Counted from the stretch's first letter, positions 36,207 through 45,288 are shown. The stretch: DNA of 64,000 bases from JASLEW01 sp035544895 (GCA_035544895.1 DASZZM010000049.1:186001-250000), one strand, 5' to 3'. Notes: a model not told the origin generated them from the sequence alone. A program made the numbers and translations.

Positions 36207-38264
36207 ATGGACAATCACGCCGGCCGCGACCACGAGCAGACCGGCCACGATCACAACCATTCCGGTCGCGACCACGACCGCTCCGATCACGGCTCCGACT
36301 ATACCGGCCACGATCACGAGCACGGCGTCGAGCGGGCCGATCTCATCCGCATCGCTTTCGTCGGGCTCGCCATCCTTGCCGTCTGGCAGCGCGTCTGGGA
36401 GCCCTTCGCCGGCTTCAGCGTGATCGGCCTGGCGGCGACGCTGATCGGCGGCTATCCGATCTTTGCCGAGGCTCTCTCGAACCTCGCCGCGCGCCGCATG
36501 ACGATGGAGCTCTCGATGACCATCGCCCTGGTAGCGGCCCTCGCCATCGGCGAGCTCGTGACTACCCTGGTGATCGTCTTTTTCGTGCTCATCGCCGAGG
36601 TGCTCGAGGGGCTGACCGTGGGCCGCGGCCGCAACGCCATCAAGCACCTCGTCGACCTCCTGCCGCGGCGGGCCGTCGTCCGCGACGCGGCCGGCACGCG
36701 CGAGGTCGAAGCCGCGGCGGTCGGCATCGGGGACGTGGTGGTGGTCAAGCCGGGGAGCCGCCTGCCGGTCGACGGCGTCGTCGTCGCCGGCGACTCCTTC
36801 GTCGACCAGTCGCCCATCACCGGCGAATCGGTCCCGGTCGAAAAGACCGCGGGGGCCGAAGTCTATGCCGGCACGATCAATCAGGCCGGCGCCCTCGAGG
36901 TCCGCGTCACCGGCAGCGGGCGCGACACGGCTTTCGGCCGGATCGTCGAAGCCGTCGAGCAGGCCGACAAGCTGCGCGCCCCGATCCAGAAAACGGCCGA
37001 CCGTCTGGCCGGCTACCTGGTCTATTTCGCCATCGGCTGCGCCGCGCTCACCTACCTGGTGACGCGCGACATGCGTTCCACCATCGCCGTGGTCATCGTG
37101 GCGGGCGCCTGCGGCATCGCGGCCGGCACTCCGCTCGCGGTACTCGGCGCCATCGGCCGGGCGGCGCGCCAGGGCGCCATCATCAAGGGCGGCATCTACC
37201 TGGAGGCCCTGGGCAAGGTCGATACGGTGGTGCTCGACAAGACCGGTACCCTGACCATGGGCGAGCTGCGGGTCACCGCCGTCCGCGCCGCCCCCGGGGT
37301 GGGGGAGGAGGCGGTGATCGCGGCCGCCGCGGTCGCGGAGCGCCGCTCGGAGCACCCGCTGGCCAAGGCCATCCTGGACCGCGCCGGACAGCTCGGGCTC
37401 GCCGTCGTTGAGCCGGAGCGCTTCGACTACACGCCCGGCAAAGGCATCGCCTGCACGGTGGCGGGTGAGACGATCCTGGTGGGCAATGAGGCGCTGCTGC
37501 GCGAGCACGGCCTCGCGGGCAGCGAAGGATTCGACCTCCCAGCCGGCGGCGATGAGCTGGCCCACTCGGCGGGCGGCGGCGGCCTGGCGGCAGGCGCCGA
37601 GGCGCAGTCGTGGATCCTGGTGGCGCGCGGCGGCCAGGTGCTCGGCGCGCTTGCGGTCGCCGACACCGTGCGGCCGGAAGCGGCGGAGGCGGTCGGCACG
37701 CTCCGCAACATGGGCATCCGCACCGTCCTGCTCACCGGCGACACCGCCGCGATCGCGCGGGCGGTGGGAGAGAAGCTGGGTATCGACGAGGTCCATGCCG
37801 GGCTGTTGCCGCAGGAGAAAGTGACGTTCGTCGAGTCCCTGCGCACCGCCGCGGGCTCCGGCCGCCGCGCCGTGGCGATGATCGGCGACGGCATCAACGA
37901 CGCGCCGGCCCTGATCGCGGCCACCGTCGGGGTGGCCATGGGCGCCGGCACCGACGTGGCGCGCGAGAGCTCGGACGTTGTCCTCATCGGCAACGACCTG
38001 CTCAAGTTCGTCGAGACGGTCAGGATCGCCCGCTGGTGCCGGCGCATCATCCTGACCAACTTCACCGGCACCCTGGTGGTGGACGGCATCGGCGTCGGTC
38101 TGGCCGCCGCCGGGCTTCTCAATCCGCTGCTCGCCGCCCTCATCCACGTCAGCTCGGAGCTCGTCTTCATCCTCAACTCCGCCCGCCTCTTGCCCGCCGC
38201 CTCGCGCCAGCCCGCGACCGCCCCGCCGTTGCGTGCCGCGGCGGCCCCCGGCGTCGCCGGATGA
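36207..38264 (+). CDS. P1B-type metal-exporting ATPase with atypical membrane motif
   Basis: A 685-residue heavy-metal P-type ATPase. The N-terminus replaces the usual ferredoxin-like HMA domain with a His/Asp-rich stretch (HEQTGHDHNHSGRDHDRSDH, residues 9-28, and GHDHEHG at 34). Catalytic motifs are intact: SPITGESVPVEKT (about 205), DKTGTLTMGE (about 345, with the phosphorylated Asp), SEHPLAKAIL (about 383) and IGDGINDAPAL (about 560). The metal-binding membrane motif, normally C/S/T-P-C, reads VAGACGIAAGTPLA at about 301; the proline is missing and only one cysteine remains. The neighbour is an RcnR-type repressor, so nickel or cobalt efflux is the best guess. GGAGG precedes ATG 36207. Confidence 0.9.
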   Translation: MDNHAGRDHEQTGHDHNHSGRDHDRSDHGSDYTGHDHEHGVERADLIRIAFVGLAILAVWQRVWEPFAGFSVIGLAATLIGGYPIFAEALSNLAARRMTMELSMTIALVAALAIGELVTTLVIVFFVLIAEVLEGLTVGRGRNAIKHLVDLLPRRAVVRDAAGTREVEAAAVGIGDVVVVKPGSRLPVDGVVVAGDSFVDQSPITGESVPVEKTAGAEVYAGTINQAGALEVRVTGSGRDTAFGRIVEAVEQADKLRAPIQKTADRLAGYLVYFAIGCAALTYLVTRDMRSTIAVVIVAGACGIAAGTPLAVLGAIGRAARQGAIIKGGIYLEALGKVDTVVLDKTGTLTMGELRVTAVRAAPGVGEEAVIAAAAVAERRSEHPLAKAILDRAGQLGLAVVEPERFDYTPGKGIACTVAGETILVGNEALLREHGLAGSEGFDLPAGGDELAHSAGGGGLAAGAEAQSWILVARGGQVLGALAVADTVRPEAAEAVGTLRNMGIRTVLLTGDTAAIARAVGEKLGIDEVHAGLLPQEKVTFVESLRTAAGSGRRAVAMIGDGINDAPALIAATVGVAMGAGTDVARESSDVVLIGNDLLKFVETVRIARWCRRIILTNFTGTLVVDGIGVGLAAAGLLNPLLAALIHVSSELVFILNSARLLPAASRQPATAPPLRAAAAPGVAG

Positions 38265-38292
38265 GCGATCGCCGGCGCGTTGCGCTTGGCGG

Positions 38293-40767
38293 CTAGAACG
38301 TATACCGGATCCGGCCCGCCAGCGTGCGCGGCGGGATGACGTGGGTGCCGCCGAAGGTCGATTGGAAGTTATAGAGGCCCTTCTTGTCGAAGGCGTTGAT
38401 CAGGTCGAGCTGGACCTCCAGGGGCAAGTGGTACTGCTGGAGCCGCGCGCCCAGCGAGAAGTTGAAGACGGTGCGCGGCTTGATGCGCTGCGGGTTGGCG
38501 TCGAAGCGGATGAAGGGCGCCGCGAAGGCGGTGTCCGGCCCGCCGCCGAGCACGTCGCTCAAGGCCCCGGCGTGGGTCACCAGTCCCGAGTCGTAGCGCT
38601 CGGTCAGGCCCGCCCAGAAGCCGGTCTTGGGGATGTCATAGAAGATGCCGAGCTGCTCCTGCAGGTTCTGGTCGTGATCGATCAGGAAGGGTGCGCCGGT
38701 GATCGAGTCCAGCGCGGAGGTGTTGAGGAAGAGGCCGCCGACCAGCGGAGGGGTGTAAAGGGAGTGCACGTGGCCGAGCGAAAGGTAGGCGCGCAGTCCG
38801 TGGTAGGGCTTGGTGTCGAGCCGCGCGTTCCAGCCGTTGAAGTCGCCGCTCTTGAAGTTGAGGGGGAAGACGATGCCGGTGTTGAAGAACTGGTCCTGGT
38901 CGGCCGGGTTGACCACCTTGCGCTTCCAATACGACAGATCGAGGCGCAGGCCGGTGCCGATCCCCTGCTGCACGCCGAACTGGTAGGCGTTGTGGCGCTC
39001 CGAGTTGTTGAAGATGTGGCCGAAGCCGAGGATGGCCGAGGCCTGGACGTCGGGCGGCGAGATGGAGGCCGCCTGCGGCGACGACGAGAGCAGGATGTTC
39101 TCGTACTCGGGGGTGACGAACATGCGGTCGTAGGAGGCGCGGAACACGGTGTTGGTCGCCGGGATGTAGTAGGCGGCCCCGACGCGCGGCTGCCAGGCGG
39201 ACTCGGTGAAGAACAGGTGGTTGTTGTCGTAGCGCACCCCGGCGGTGACGGTCAGGTTCTGCCAGTGCACGGAGTCCTGGGCGTAGGCCGCGGCGTACCG
39301 GCCGGTCCGGCTGCCGCTGAAGACGAAGGGTGAGCCGCCGCGGGTGCCGTCGAAGGGGGCGAGGTTCGGGTTGTAGCCGGCCACGGCCGGATCGTTGAGC
39401 CCCGGGTCGGTGATCAGGAAGCTAAACGTCTCGTGGATCGGAAAGCTCTTGTACTGGCCGCCCACCTTGAAATCGTTGCTGCCCCAGTGCGTCGCGATCG
39501 AGGCGTTGACGCCCCGGTTGTCGAGCGTCCGGCTCTGCGCCGCGATGACCGGCGTGTCGTTGGGCGATGCCTTGAGCTGCAGCCGGTTGCTGCGCGCGTA
39601 GACCTGGCCTTCGAGGACCGTGTTGCCGCCGGCGATGTGCGAGTAGCCCAGGTTGGCGTTCCAGTCCTTGGAGGTGACGCGCTCGTCCTGTCCCGCGTGC
39701 TGCTGCGACGGCAGGTTGGTGACGTCGCGGTTGGTCCTGCCGCCGTTGGCGGTGAACCGCAAGGAGTCGGAGCTGCTGGGCAGCAGGTCGTAGCGCACGA
39801 AAACGCGGGAAGTGTCGCCGTGGTTGTGGAAGTTGTCGAAGGTGACCGGGTCGAGGAAGCGGTTGGACTTCGTGCCGTCGAGGTCCAGGAACACGCCGGA
39901 GTTGCCCGTGCCATAGCCCGCCGTCAGCGATCCCTCGTAAGTGGAGAACCGGCCGCCCCCCACGGTGACGTCGCCCTTGAAGCCTTGGTGCCCGAGGGCC
40001 GAGCGGGTGGTGACGTTGATCACGCCGTAGGCCTTCTCGCCGTACTCGGCGGGGACGCCGCCGACGACGATCTCAATGCCTTCGGAGATGGCGGGGTCGA
40101 GCGAGTTGGAGAAGGTGATCCCGACCTGGTCGCCGATCGGCTGGCCGTCGATGACCAGCAGCTGCTGCGAGTGGCCGCCCTGGAAGTGGTAACGGCCGTT
40201 CTCGTCCTGGCTGAAGCCCGGCGCCGACAGCACGAGCGCCTCGAAGGCGCGCGAGGCGACGGGAGCCGGGAAGCGGCGGATCAGCGATTTGTCGATGTCG
40301 ATGTGGCTCGACGGGTCGTCGGTCTCCAGGGCGACGTTCTCCTTTTCGGCAGTGACCGTGGTCGTCTCGCCGAATGCCGGGGTCAGCTTGACGGTCTGCT
40401 CGACCGGCAGGCTGCCGCGCACGTCGACGTCGGCGTGGGTCTCCTTGAAGCCATCGAGCTGCGCGCGCAGGTGGTAGGGGTTGTTGGGGACGTTGTAGAA
40501 AGCATACGAGCCGTCGTTGCCCGACGTCGTCACCTGCGAATAGCCGGTCAGGTCGTTCGACAGCGTCAGAGAGACGCCCGGCAGGACCGCGTCGCCGGGA
40601 TCGACCACGCGGCCGCGCACCTGGCCGGCCTGGGCGGCGGCCGGAAGCAGCAAGAACAGGGCAAGAATCGCCCAGGGCAAGGAGAGCGCCCGCGCCCACC
40701 CGCCCGGCCGCCGCTCCCGCCATTGGCGGCACTCCCTGCTGGTCGCACATCTGTCTCGATCGTGCAT
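38293..40767 (-). CDS. TonB-dependent outer-membrane receptor with carboxypeptidase-regulatory domain
   Basis: An 824-residue outer-membrane receptor. The signal segment is SLPWAILALFLLLPAAAQA. A carboxypeptidase-regulatory-like domain (about 32-110, GQVRGRVVDPGDAVLPGVSL) is followed by a plug domain (about 120-250, GGHSQQLLVIDGQPIGDQ and GVPAEYGEKAYGVINVTT) and a 22-strand-type barrel ending PPRTLAGRIRYTF with the terminal aromatic needed for outer-membrane insertion. Such receptors import chelated metals, glycans or peptides with TonB energy. Its position after the metal exporter suggests, but does not prove, a metal chelate. GGAGGTTGC before ATG 40767 fixes the start. Codons 9-24 (RECRQWRERRPGG) come from a module shared with repeat copy B. 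Confidence 0.92.
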   Translation of the reverse strand: MHDRDRCATSRECRQWRERRPGGWARALSLPWAILALFLLLPAAAQAGQVRGRVVDPGDAVLPGVSLTLSNDLTGYSQVTTSGNDGSYAFYNVPNNPYHLRAQLDGFKETHADVDVRGSLPVEQTVKLTPAFGETTTVTAEKENVALETDDPSSHIDIDKSLIRRFPAPVASRAFEALVLSAPGFSQDENGRYHFQGGHSQQLLVIDGQPIGDQVGITFSNSLDPAISEGIEIVVGGVPAEYGEKAYGVINVTTRSALGHQGFKGDVTVGGGRFSTYEGSLTAGYGTGNSGVFLDLDGTKSNRFLDPVTFDNFHNHGDTSRVFVRYDLLPSSSDSLRFTANGGRTNRDVTNLPSQQHAGQDERVTSKDWNANLGYSHIAGGNTVLEGQVYARSNRLQLKASPNDTPVIAAQSRTLDNRGVNASIATHWGSNDFKVGGQYKSFPIHETFSFLITDPGLNDPAVAGYNPNLAPFDGTRGGSPFVFSGSRTGRYAAAYAQDSVHWQNLTVTAGVRYDNNHLFFTESAWQPRVGAAYYIPATNTVFRASYDRMFVTPEYENILLSSSPQAASISPPDVQASAILGFGHIFNNSERHNAYQFGVQQGIGTGLRLDLSYWKRKVVNPADQDQFFNTGIVFPLNFKSGDFNGWNARLDTKPYHGLRAYLSLGHVHSLYTPPLVGGLFLNTSALDSITGAPFLIDHDQNLQEQLGIFYDIPKTGFWAGLTERYDSGLVTHAGALSDVLGGGPDTAFAAPFIRFDANPQRIKPRTVFNFSLGARLQQYHLPLEVQLDLINAFDKKGLYNFQSTFGGTHVIPPRTLAGRIRYTF
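40698..40748 (+). repeat. repeat module shared with copy B, inside a coding region
   Basis: GGCCGCCGCTCCCGCCATTG and GCGGCACTCCC are identical to the inner module of repeat copy B at 6446-6475, followed by a diverged GGTCGC end. Here it lies in the 5' end of the TonB receptor gene on the opposite strand and encodes part of the region before the signal peptide. Confidence 0.75.
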
Positions 40768-41054
40768 GCAACCTCCAAGAGCTCTGGGCATTCCGGCGAT
40801 GTCCTCGCCCGCGGCCTCGGCGGCGCCGCCGTCCGTCCGGTCAGGGTTTCCTTGCCGCCCTGGCCGCTCCGTCGCTTTGCGCCGCCATCCTGGCTCGTCG
40901 AGCGGCGCGGACAGCGCCGATGCCCGGGTTTGCCGTTACCTTGCCCGCACCGGGTCGGGCACGGGAAGAAGCCCGCCTGCCGCGGTCGAGCCGAGGCGGC
41001 GTGCCAGGTCGCCTGACCCCACGCGTTGGGGGACCAGGCTCGATCCGGAGATGG

Positions 41055-41546
41055 TCAGGCGAGAGGAGGGGCGCGGGCGCCCTGTGGGCGCGGCGCGATG
41101 CGAACCGGCGCGCTGGCGCTTGCCGTGAGCAAGGCCCGCCGTGCGACGGGGACCGCGGCTTGGACGGCCGGCGCCAGGCGGGCGCCGCCGGTGCGCAGGC
41201 GATTGAGGCAGGCGGGGCATAGCGGCCGCTCGGCCGCCGTGGCCGCTTCGAAGTGGGCTGGCTGCCGGGGGTGGGCCGCTTCCGGAGAGTAGACGTTGCG
41301 CCCGCCTCCGGTCGCGCCACTCGACGGGCCTAACCCGCCAAGGATCTCCAGCGGGTCGTGCGCCGTGCCCGGCACGTGCAGATCGATCGCGCCGAGCAGA
41401 GCCAGCGCCAGGAGCAGGGCCGCCCAGCAGGGCCGCCAGGAGGGGAGCGCTGTGCCAAGCAGGGACCGGGCGCGGCGGACGAGGCGCGCGGGCGCCAGCC
41501 TGGCCGCCCCGTCAACTGCGCTTCTGTCGATGCGCTTACGCTGCAT
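41055..41546 (-). CDS. small exported or membrane protein with CxxC motif
   Basis: A 163-residue protein with one hydrophobic helix (PCWAALLLALALLGAIDLHV, about 42-60), then an extracytoplasmic part with HPRQPAHFEAATAAERPLCPACLNRL. The CPAC motif and the histidines before it suggest a metal or thiol role. The C-terminus is Pro/Ala/Arg-rich. I do not recognise a named family, although an arrangement of a small His/Cys protein just upstream of a TonB receptor is common in metal uptake loci. GGAGG five bases before ATG 41546 strongly supports the start. The 287 bp between it and the receptor start show no gene. Confidence 0.68.
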   Translation of the reverse strand: MQRKRIDRSAVDGAARLAPARLVRRARSLLGTALPSWRPCWAALLLALALLGAIDLHVPGTAHDPLEILGGLGPSSGATGGGRNVYSPEAAHPRQPAHFEAATAAERPLCPACLNRLRTGGARLAPAVQAAVPVARRALLTASASAPVRIAPRPQGARAPPLA

Positions 41547-41626
41547 GGCCCCTCCATCGTAACAGATCGGCTCGCGAGCCTCTGTACGCCGCGCCGCCCC
41601 CCGGGTTGCAGGGGATCGGCCGGGCA

Positions 41627-42061
41627 TCAAGGCCCGACAGGCTGCACGCCGACGACGAAGTACTCGGTCTCGCCGAAGCACGAGGTGGGTACGCCGCGGT
41701 GCTGCTCGTAGGTCAGGGCGACACGCCGGCCCATCAGCTGGGTGATGCGGGCGGCGGTCTGCGGGTCGCGCACCGAGAACTGGAAGACCCGCGGCATGGC
41801 GCCCGGGAGGTTGGCCATCGCCAGCTCGCCCTCCCAGGACTTGCAGACCCACCCCTTGCGGGAGAACTTCTGCACATAGCCGGCCCGCTCGCCCTGGGAG
41901 TAGCTGAAGTGCAGGGCCGCGAAGACATAGAGTGCGAAGAGACCGGCCAGCACGAGCGGGACGGCGATGGCGGCGCCGCAGCCGCGGCGTCGGCGGGGTT
42001 TTTCCGCGCTGCCGCCAGGCGTGGCCGGCGGCGGCGCGGTCGTGGGTTGCTTGTCCGGCAT
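41627..42061 (-). CDS. small single-helix membrane protein, conserved type
   Basis: A 144-residue protein: a Pro/Arg-rich cytoplasmic start, one membrane helix (GCGAAIAVPLVLAGLFALYVFAA with flanks, about 26-50) and a soluble domain with SYSQGERAGYVQKFSRKGW, CKSWEGELAMANLPG and EQHRGVPTSCFGETEYFVV. The two cysteines (about 72 and 130) may pair. I know this type as a conserved protein sometimes mislabelled 6-phosphogluconate dehydrogenase; nothing here supports that activity. GGAGGGAG before ATG 42061 sets the start. Role unknown. Confidence 0.78.
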   Translation of the reverse strand: MPDKQPTTAPPPATPGGSAEKPRRRRGCGAAIAVPLVLAGLFALYVFAALHFSYSQGERAGYVQKFSRKGWVCKSWEGELAMANLPGAMPRVFQFSVRDPQTAARITQLMGRRVALTYEQHRGVPTSCFGETEYFVVGVQPVGP

Positions 42062-42151
42062 GGTTGCTCCCTCCGTTTGCGCCGAGCAGGGATCCGGCGC
42101 CTCCAATCAGACCTCCAGGATATCCCGAGGAATGGAACGGCACTGCGATGC

Positions 42152-42253
42152 GGCTAGAAAGAAACTCATCCGTGCGTCAGGGGTGGGGGCGTCCCCTTCC
42201 CTCCCGGAGGGGAGGGAAGGGGATCGAGGGGTTGCGGGGGGAGATCCAATAGC
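42152..42253 (+). repeat. dispersed intergenic repeat, copy E
   Basis: CTAGAAAGAAACTCATCCGT, then GGGGGCGTCCCCTTCCCTCC, GGAGGGGAGGGAAGGGGATC, GGGGTTGCGGGGGGAGATCC and AATAG. The last module found in copies B and D is absent. The membrane glycosyltransferase gene on the minus strand runs into it and ends in it. Confidence 0.85.
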
Positions 42254-44004
42254 CCGCGCTTCTTCATCAGCCACCATCCCGCGGCGAGGCGCGGGGCAGG
42301 CAGGCGCTCGAATTCCCGCATCAGGTAGCGGAAGACCTCCGGATAGGAGTTGGCGAAGGAGAGCTCGTCGCGGCCGTCCATGCTAAAGCCGGGCAGCACC
42401 AGGGCCCACTTCACGTTGCCCTGCTCGAGCTCGCGCAGCATGCGCCTGTCCCGCGCGCCGCGGCCGGGCCAGATCGGATAGATGTCCCACACCGGCGAGG
42501 TGCGTCCGAGGACCGGATAGAGTCCCGGAAGGTTGGGCGCGATCAGCAGCGGCTCGCCGGCCGGCACGTGCGCCGCGATCACGCGCTCGCAGCTGTTGAG
42601 GAAGCGGGCCTTGTGGCCCAGGAGGCGCAGCTCGTCGGCCCCCAGCTGATACGCCACGAAGGCGTTGCCGGTGCCCGCGGCGGCAGCCTCATGATACAGC
42701 GGGCTCTCGCGCCAGGCGGTCAGCGCTGTGACCGCGAGGAGGGCGGAGGCGATCGCTGCGACCGCAGCCTCCCGCCTTCCCCCGGGCCTCCCGCGGGACA
42801 GCGCCGACGGCAGCGCGAGCAGGCCGAGCAGCAGCGGATGGAAACTCTGCGCGAGGTGGTGGAAATCGGCGCGGGCGAAAGCGTGATGCAGGTAGAAGAC
42901 GCCGACGAAGCCGCAGGCGAGGAGCAAGGCCCGCCGGCCCGCCGTCGTGCGCGAAGTGGCCACCGCGATCGCCGCCGCCAGCACATAGAACGCCGGCAGC
43001 AGCAGGAAGCAAAGCCCGACCGCCAGCGGCTGGCCGGCCGCGCCGATCGGCGCACGGCCCATCGTCCCCAGGGTGGCGCCGGCCAGGTGGGCCGCCCGCC
43101 ATGGCCAGGGCACCGGCAGCGGGAAGTTGGTCTGCCCGAGCTCGAGGAAGTACAGCAGCGAATCGACGTAGCTGCGATAGAAGCCGGGGACGAAGGACAG
43201 CATGAGGAGGAGCGGCAGCGAGCCGGCGGCGATTCCCAGGCCCCAGGCGAGCACCTTGCGGCCGAAGCGCCGAGGCAGCCTTCCCATGGCCGCCGATCCG
43301 GACGGTTCCGGGCCCGCCTCGCCATCATCCACCGTCGATCCGCGGGCTCCGCGGTCGAGCCGGAAGTGAACGAACGGGATCAGCAAGGCGAAGGCGCAGA
43401 GCAGGTACAGGCCATGGTTCTTGCCGAAGAAGGCGGCGGCGCCGGTCAGCGCTCCGGCCCAGAAGTGGCGCCGCAGCGACGGTTTTTCGATCAGCCGCAC
43501 CGCGCACCAGACCGCCGCCATGGCGATCGCCGGCTCGAAAACCTTGTTGCGCGGCACCATCCAGAGCAGCAGCACGAGCCCCACTGCGGCGAGCAGCCAG
43601 CGGCTGGCGACCACGCGCCGCGCCGCCAGGAGGCCGCAGAACAGGCCGAGGGCCTGGAACGCCGCCGTCGACAGGCGGAGGGCGACGATGCCGTCGCCGA
43701 GCAGTGGCGCCCAGGCGGCGGCCCAGTAGTAACGGCCCGGGTCGTAGGCATAGAAATCGCGCATCGGCACCTGCCCATGGGCCGTGTGGATCGCGCCGTA
43801 CCACTGGAAGCCTTCTTCGGCGATGTTGTAATCGAGACGCGCCTGGACGAGGAACAGGGCGCCGCTCAGGGCCAGGGCGAGAAAGGCTGGAAAGAGGAGC
43901 TGGCTATGGCCGATGCGGGACCACGGCCGGGGCCGGGTCATGCTCGTGGGCGACGGCGCCTGCGGGCTCTCCGCTGTCTCGGGTTGCATTCTCTCGGGCT
44001 GCAT
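42166..44004 (-). CDS. GT-C-type membrane glycosyltransferase or related protein
   Basis: A 612-residue inner-membrane protein with about 11 helices and the layout of GT-C enzymes (PMT/ArnT-like). The first periplasmic loop has NIAEEGFQWYGAIHTAHG and FYAYDPGRYYW, the usual acidic and PGxYY motifs. GKNHGLYLLCAFALLIPF and AFARADFHHLAQSFHPLLLG are other membrane motifs. The final domain (about 465-585) is extracytoplasmic. The last 27 residues, beginning LLDLPPQPLDPLPSPPGG, are encoded by repeat copy E and are not part of the family, so the original stop has been lost or replaced. Sugar donor and acceptor are unknown. ATG 44004 is used; Met 6 at 43989 is an alternative. Confidence 0.8.
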   Translation of the reverse strand: MQPERMQPETAESPQAPSPTSMTRPRPWSRIGHSQLLFPAFLALALSGALFLVQARLDYNIAEEGFQWYGAIHTAHGQVPMRDFYAYDPGRYYWAAAWAPLLGDGIVALRLSTAAFQALGLFCGLLAARRVVASRWLLAAVGLVLLLWMVPRNKVFEPAIAMAAVWCAVRLIEKPSLRRHFWAGALTGAAAFFGKNHGLYLLCAFALLIPFVHFRLDRGARGSTVDDGEAGPEPSGSAAMGRLPRRFGRKVLAWGLGIAAGSLPLLLMLSFVPGFYRSYVDSLLYFLELGQTNFPLPVPWPWRAAHLAGATLGTMGRAPIGAAGQPLAVGLCFLLLPAFYVLAAAIAVATSRTTAGRRALLLACGFVGVFYLHHAFARADFHHLAQSFHPLLLGLLALPSALSRGRPGGRREAAVAAIASALLAVTALTAWRESPLYHEAAAAGTGNAFVAYQLGADELRLLGHKARFLNSCERVIAAHVPAGEPLLIAPNLPGLYPVLGRTSPVWDIYPIWPGRGARDRRMLRELEQGNVKWALVLPGFSMDGRDELSFANSYPEVFRYLMREFERLPAPRLAAGWWLMKKRGLLDLPPQPLDPLPSPPGGKGTPPPLTHG

Positions 44005-44228
44005 CGCGGAACCGTTCCCCCCTCACCCGACACCCGCGCTCGGCTGGCGGGGACCGGCGGAGAAGTGGAACGGAGCAGCCCGTGGGCGAACCGGCCTTCC
44101 GGTTTCCCTTCGCCGGGCTCGGGTGTCTTTTATATATCAGGGGGGCCGGCCACGCCGCCCATGTCAACTGGGCGAATGGGCGAATTGGCGTGACCGATTC
44201 GACGCGCACCGCGCTGGAGGTACCAGGC

Positions 44229-45233
44229 ATGAAACGTTCAGAAGTCAAGGGGATCGTCGTCGCGGTCGTGGCCGTCGTCGCGGTGGGCATCGCGACCGTC
44301 GCGGGCTGCCGGAAGAGCAGTGAGAGCCATGGATACCTCCGAGGCGAGGGCTCGTCGTTGCGCAGTGATGGCGTCCGCCGGGCCATCCCTGCCGGCGCCG
44401 GAGAGCCGGCCGACGTCGTGACCCCGAAGCCGGCCGCCGTCCCGGCCGCCGCTCGCGCCGCCAGTCCCGGCGCCGCGGTGGGGTCCCTCTCCACCGGGGA
44501 TCTCGGCGCGGCGCGCGCCGGGCTCTCCCGCAAGCTGCTGCGCACGGTCGACCTCCAGATCACGGTCAAGGCCACCACTGAGGCGGCCGAGAGCCTGCAA
44601 CGGTTGGCCGTGCGCCTCGGCGGCTACGTGGGCAGCGTCGACGGCGAGCGGGCGCAGGACCTGATGCGCTACACCATCACCCTGCGCATTCCTTCCGAGC
44701 GCCTGGACGAGGCCGTGGCCGAGGCCAAGCGGCTGGCCGTCCGCGTCGAACGCGAGCAGCAGAAGACCGAGGACGTCACCGACAAGTACATTGACCTCGA
44801 TGCCCACCTGCGCACCCTGCTGGACACCGAGAAAGAGCTGCGCGGGCTCCTGGCCGAGTCGCGGCGGCGCCAGGCCAAGGTCGAGGACATCATGGCCGTC
44901 TACAACCAGCTCACCGAGATCCGCACCCAGATCGAGAGCATCCAGGGACAGCTCGTCGCTCTCGACAAGCTGGCGGCCTTCTCGACCCTCGACGTCACCC
45001 TGCTGCCGGCGGAAGCGGCCCGGCCGGTGGTGGCGCAGGGCTGGCATCCGCTGGACACGGTGCGCAGGAGCGCCCGCGCCCTGATCGAGCTGATGCGCGA
45101 TCTCGCCGACCGAGCCATCTTCGCCGCCGTCTTCCTGTTGCCCATCCTCCTCCTCTGCCTCCTGCTCGTCTGGCTGCTCCGCCGCGCCCTGCGCCGCCTC
45201 CTGCGTCCCCGGACCGGCATCCGGACCAGCTAG
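44229..45233 (+). CDS. DUF4349 lipoprotein
   Basis: A 334-residue protein. A lipobox VATVAGC ends the signal peptide, with Cys 27 as the lipidation site. A disordered Ala/Pro/Gly linker of about 70 residues follows. The DUF4349 domain spans about 95-325: LLRTVDLQITVKATTEAAES, SVDGERAQDLMRYTITLRIP, a coiled coil (TDKYIDLDAHLRTLLDTEKE to TQIESIQGQLVALDKL) and a C-terminal membrane helix IFAAVFLLPILLLCLLLVWL with an Arg-rich tail. The family is exported and of unknown function. GGAGG nine bases upstream supports ATG 44229. The TAG stop is also the start of repeat copy F. Confidence 0.88.
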   Translation: MKRSEVKGIVVAVVAVVAVGIATVAGCRKSSESHGYLRGEGSSLRSDGVRRAIPAGAGEPADVVTPKPAAVPAAARAASPGAAVGSLSTGDLGAARAGLSRKLLRTVDLQITVKATTEAAESLQRLAVRLGGYVGSVDGERAQDLMRYTITLRIPSERLDEAVAEAKRLAVRVEREQQKTEDVTDKYIDLDAHLRTLLDTEKELRGLLAESRRRQAKVEDIMAVYNQLTEIRTQIESIQGQLVALDKLAAFSTLDVTLLPAEAARPVVAQGWHPLDTVRRSARALIELMRDLADRAIFAAVFLLPILLLCLLLVWLLRRALRRLLRPRTGIRTS

Positions 45234-45288
45234 GCCAGAGCGAAACTCGTTGGTGCGCGAGAGGGTGGGGGCGTCCCCTTCCCCCCCG
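45231..45288 (+). repeat. dispersed intergenic repeat, copy F (partial)
   Basis: Begins exactly at the TAG stop of the DUF4349 gene: TAGGCCAGAGCGAAACTCGT, TGGTGCGCGAGAGGGTGGGG and GCGTCCCCTTCCCCCCCGCG. It then breaks off. It matches the 5' half of copy B. Confidence 0.8.

Noticed and set aside
42166..42250. GT-C C-terminal Pro/Gly tail as a functional domain
   Set aside because: The sequence is produced by the dispersed repeat and appears in unrelated places.
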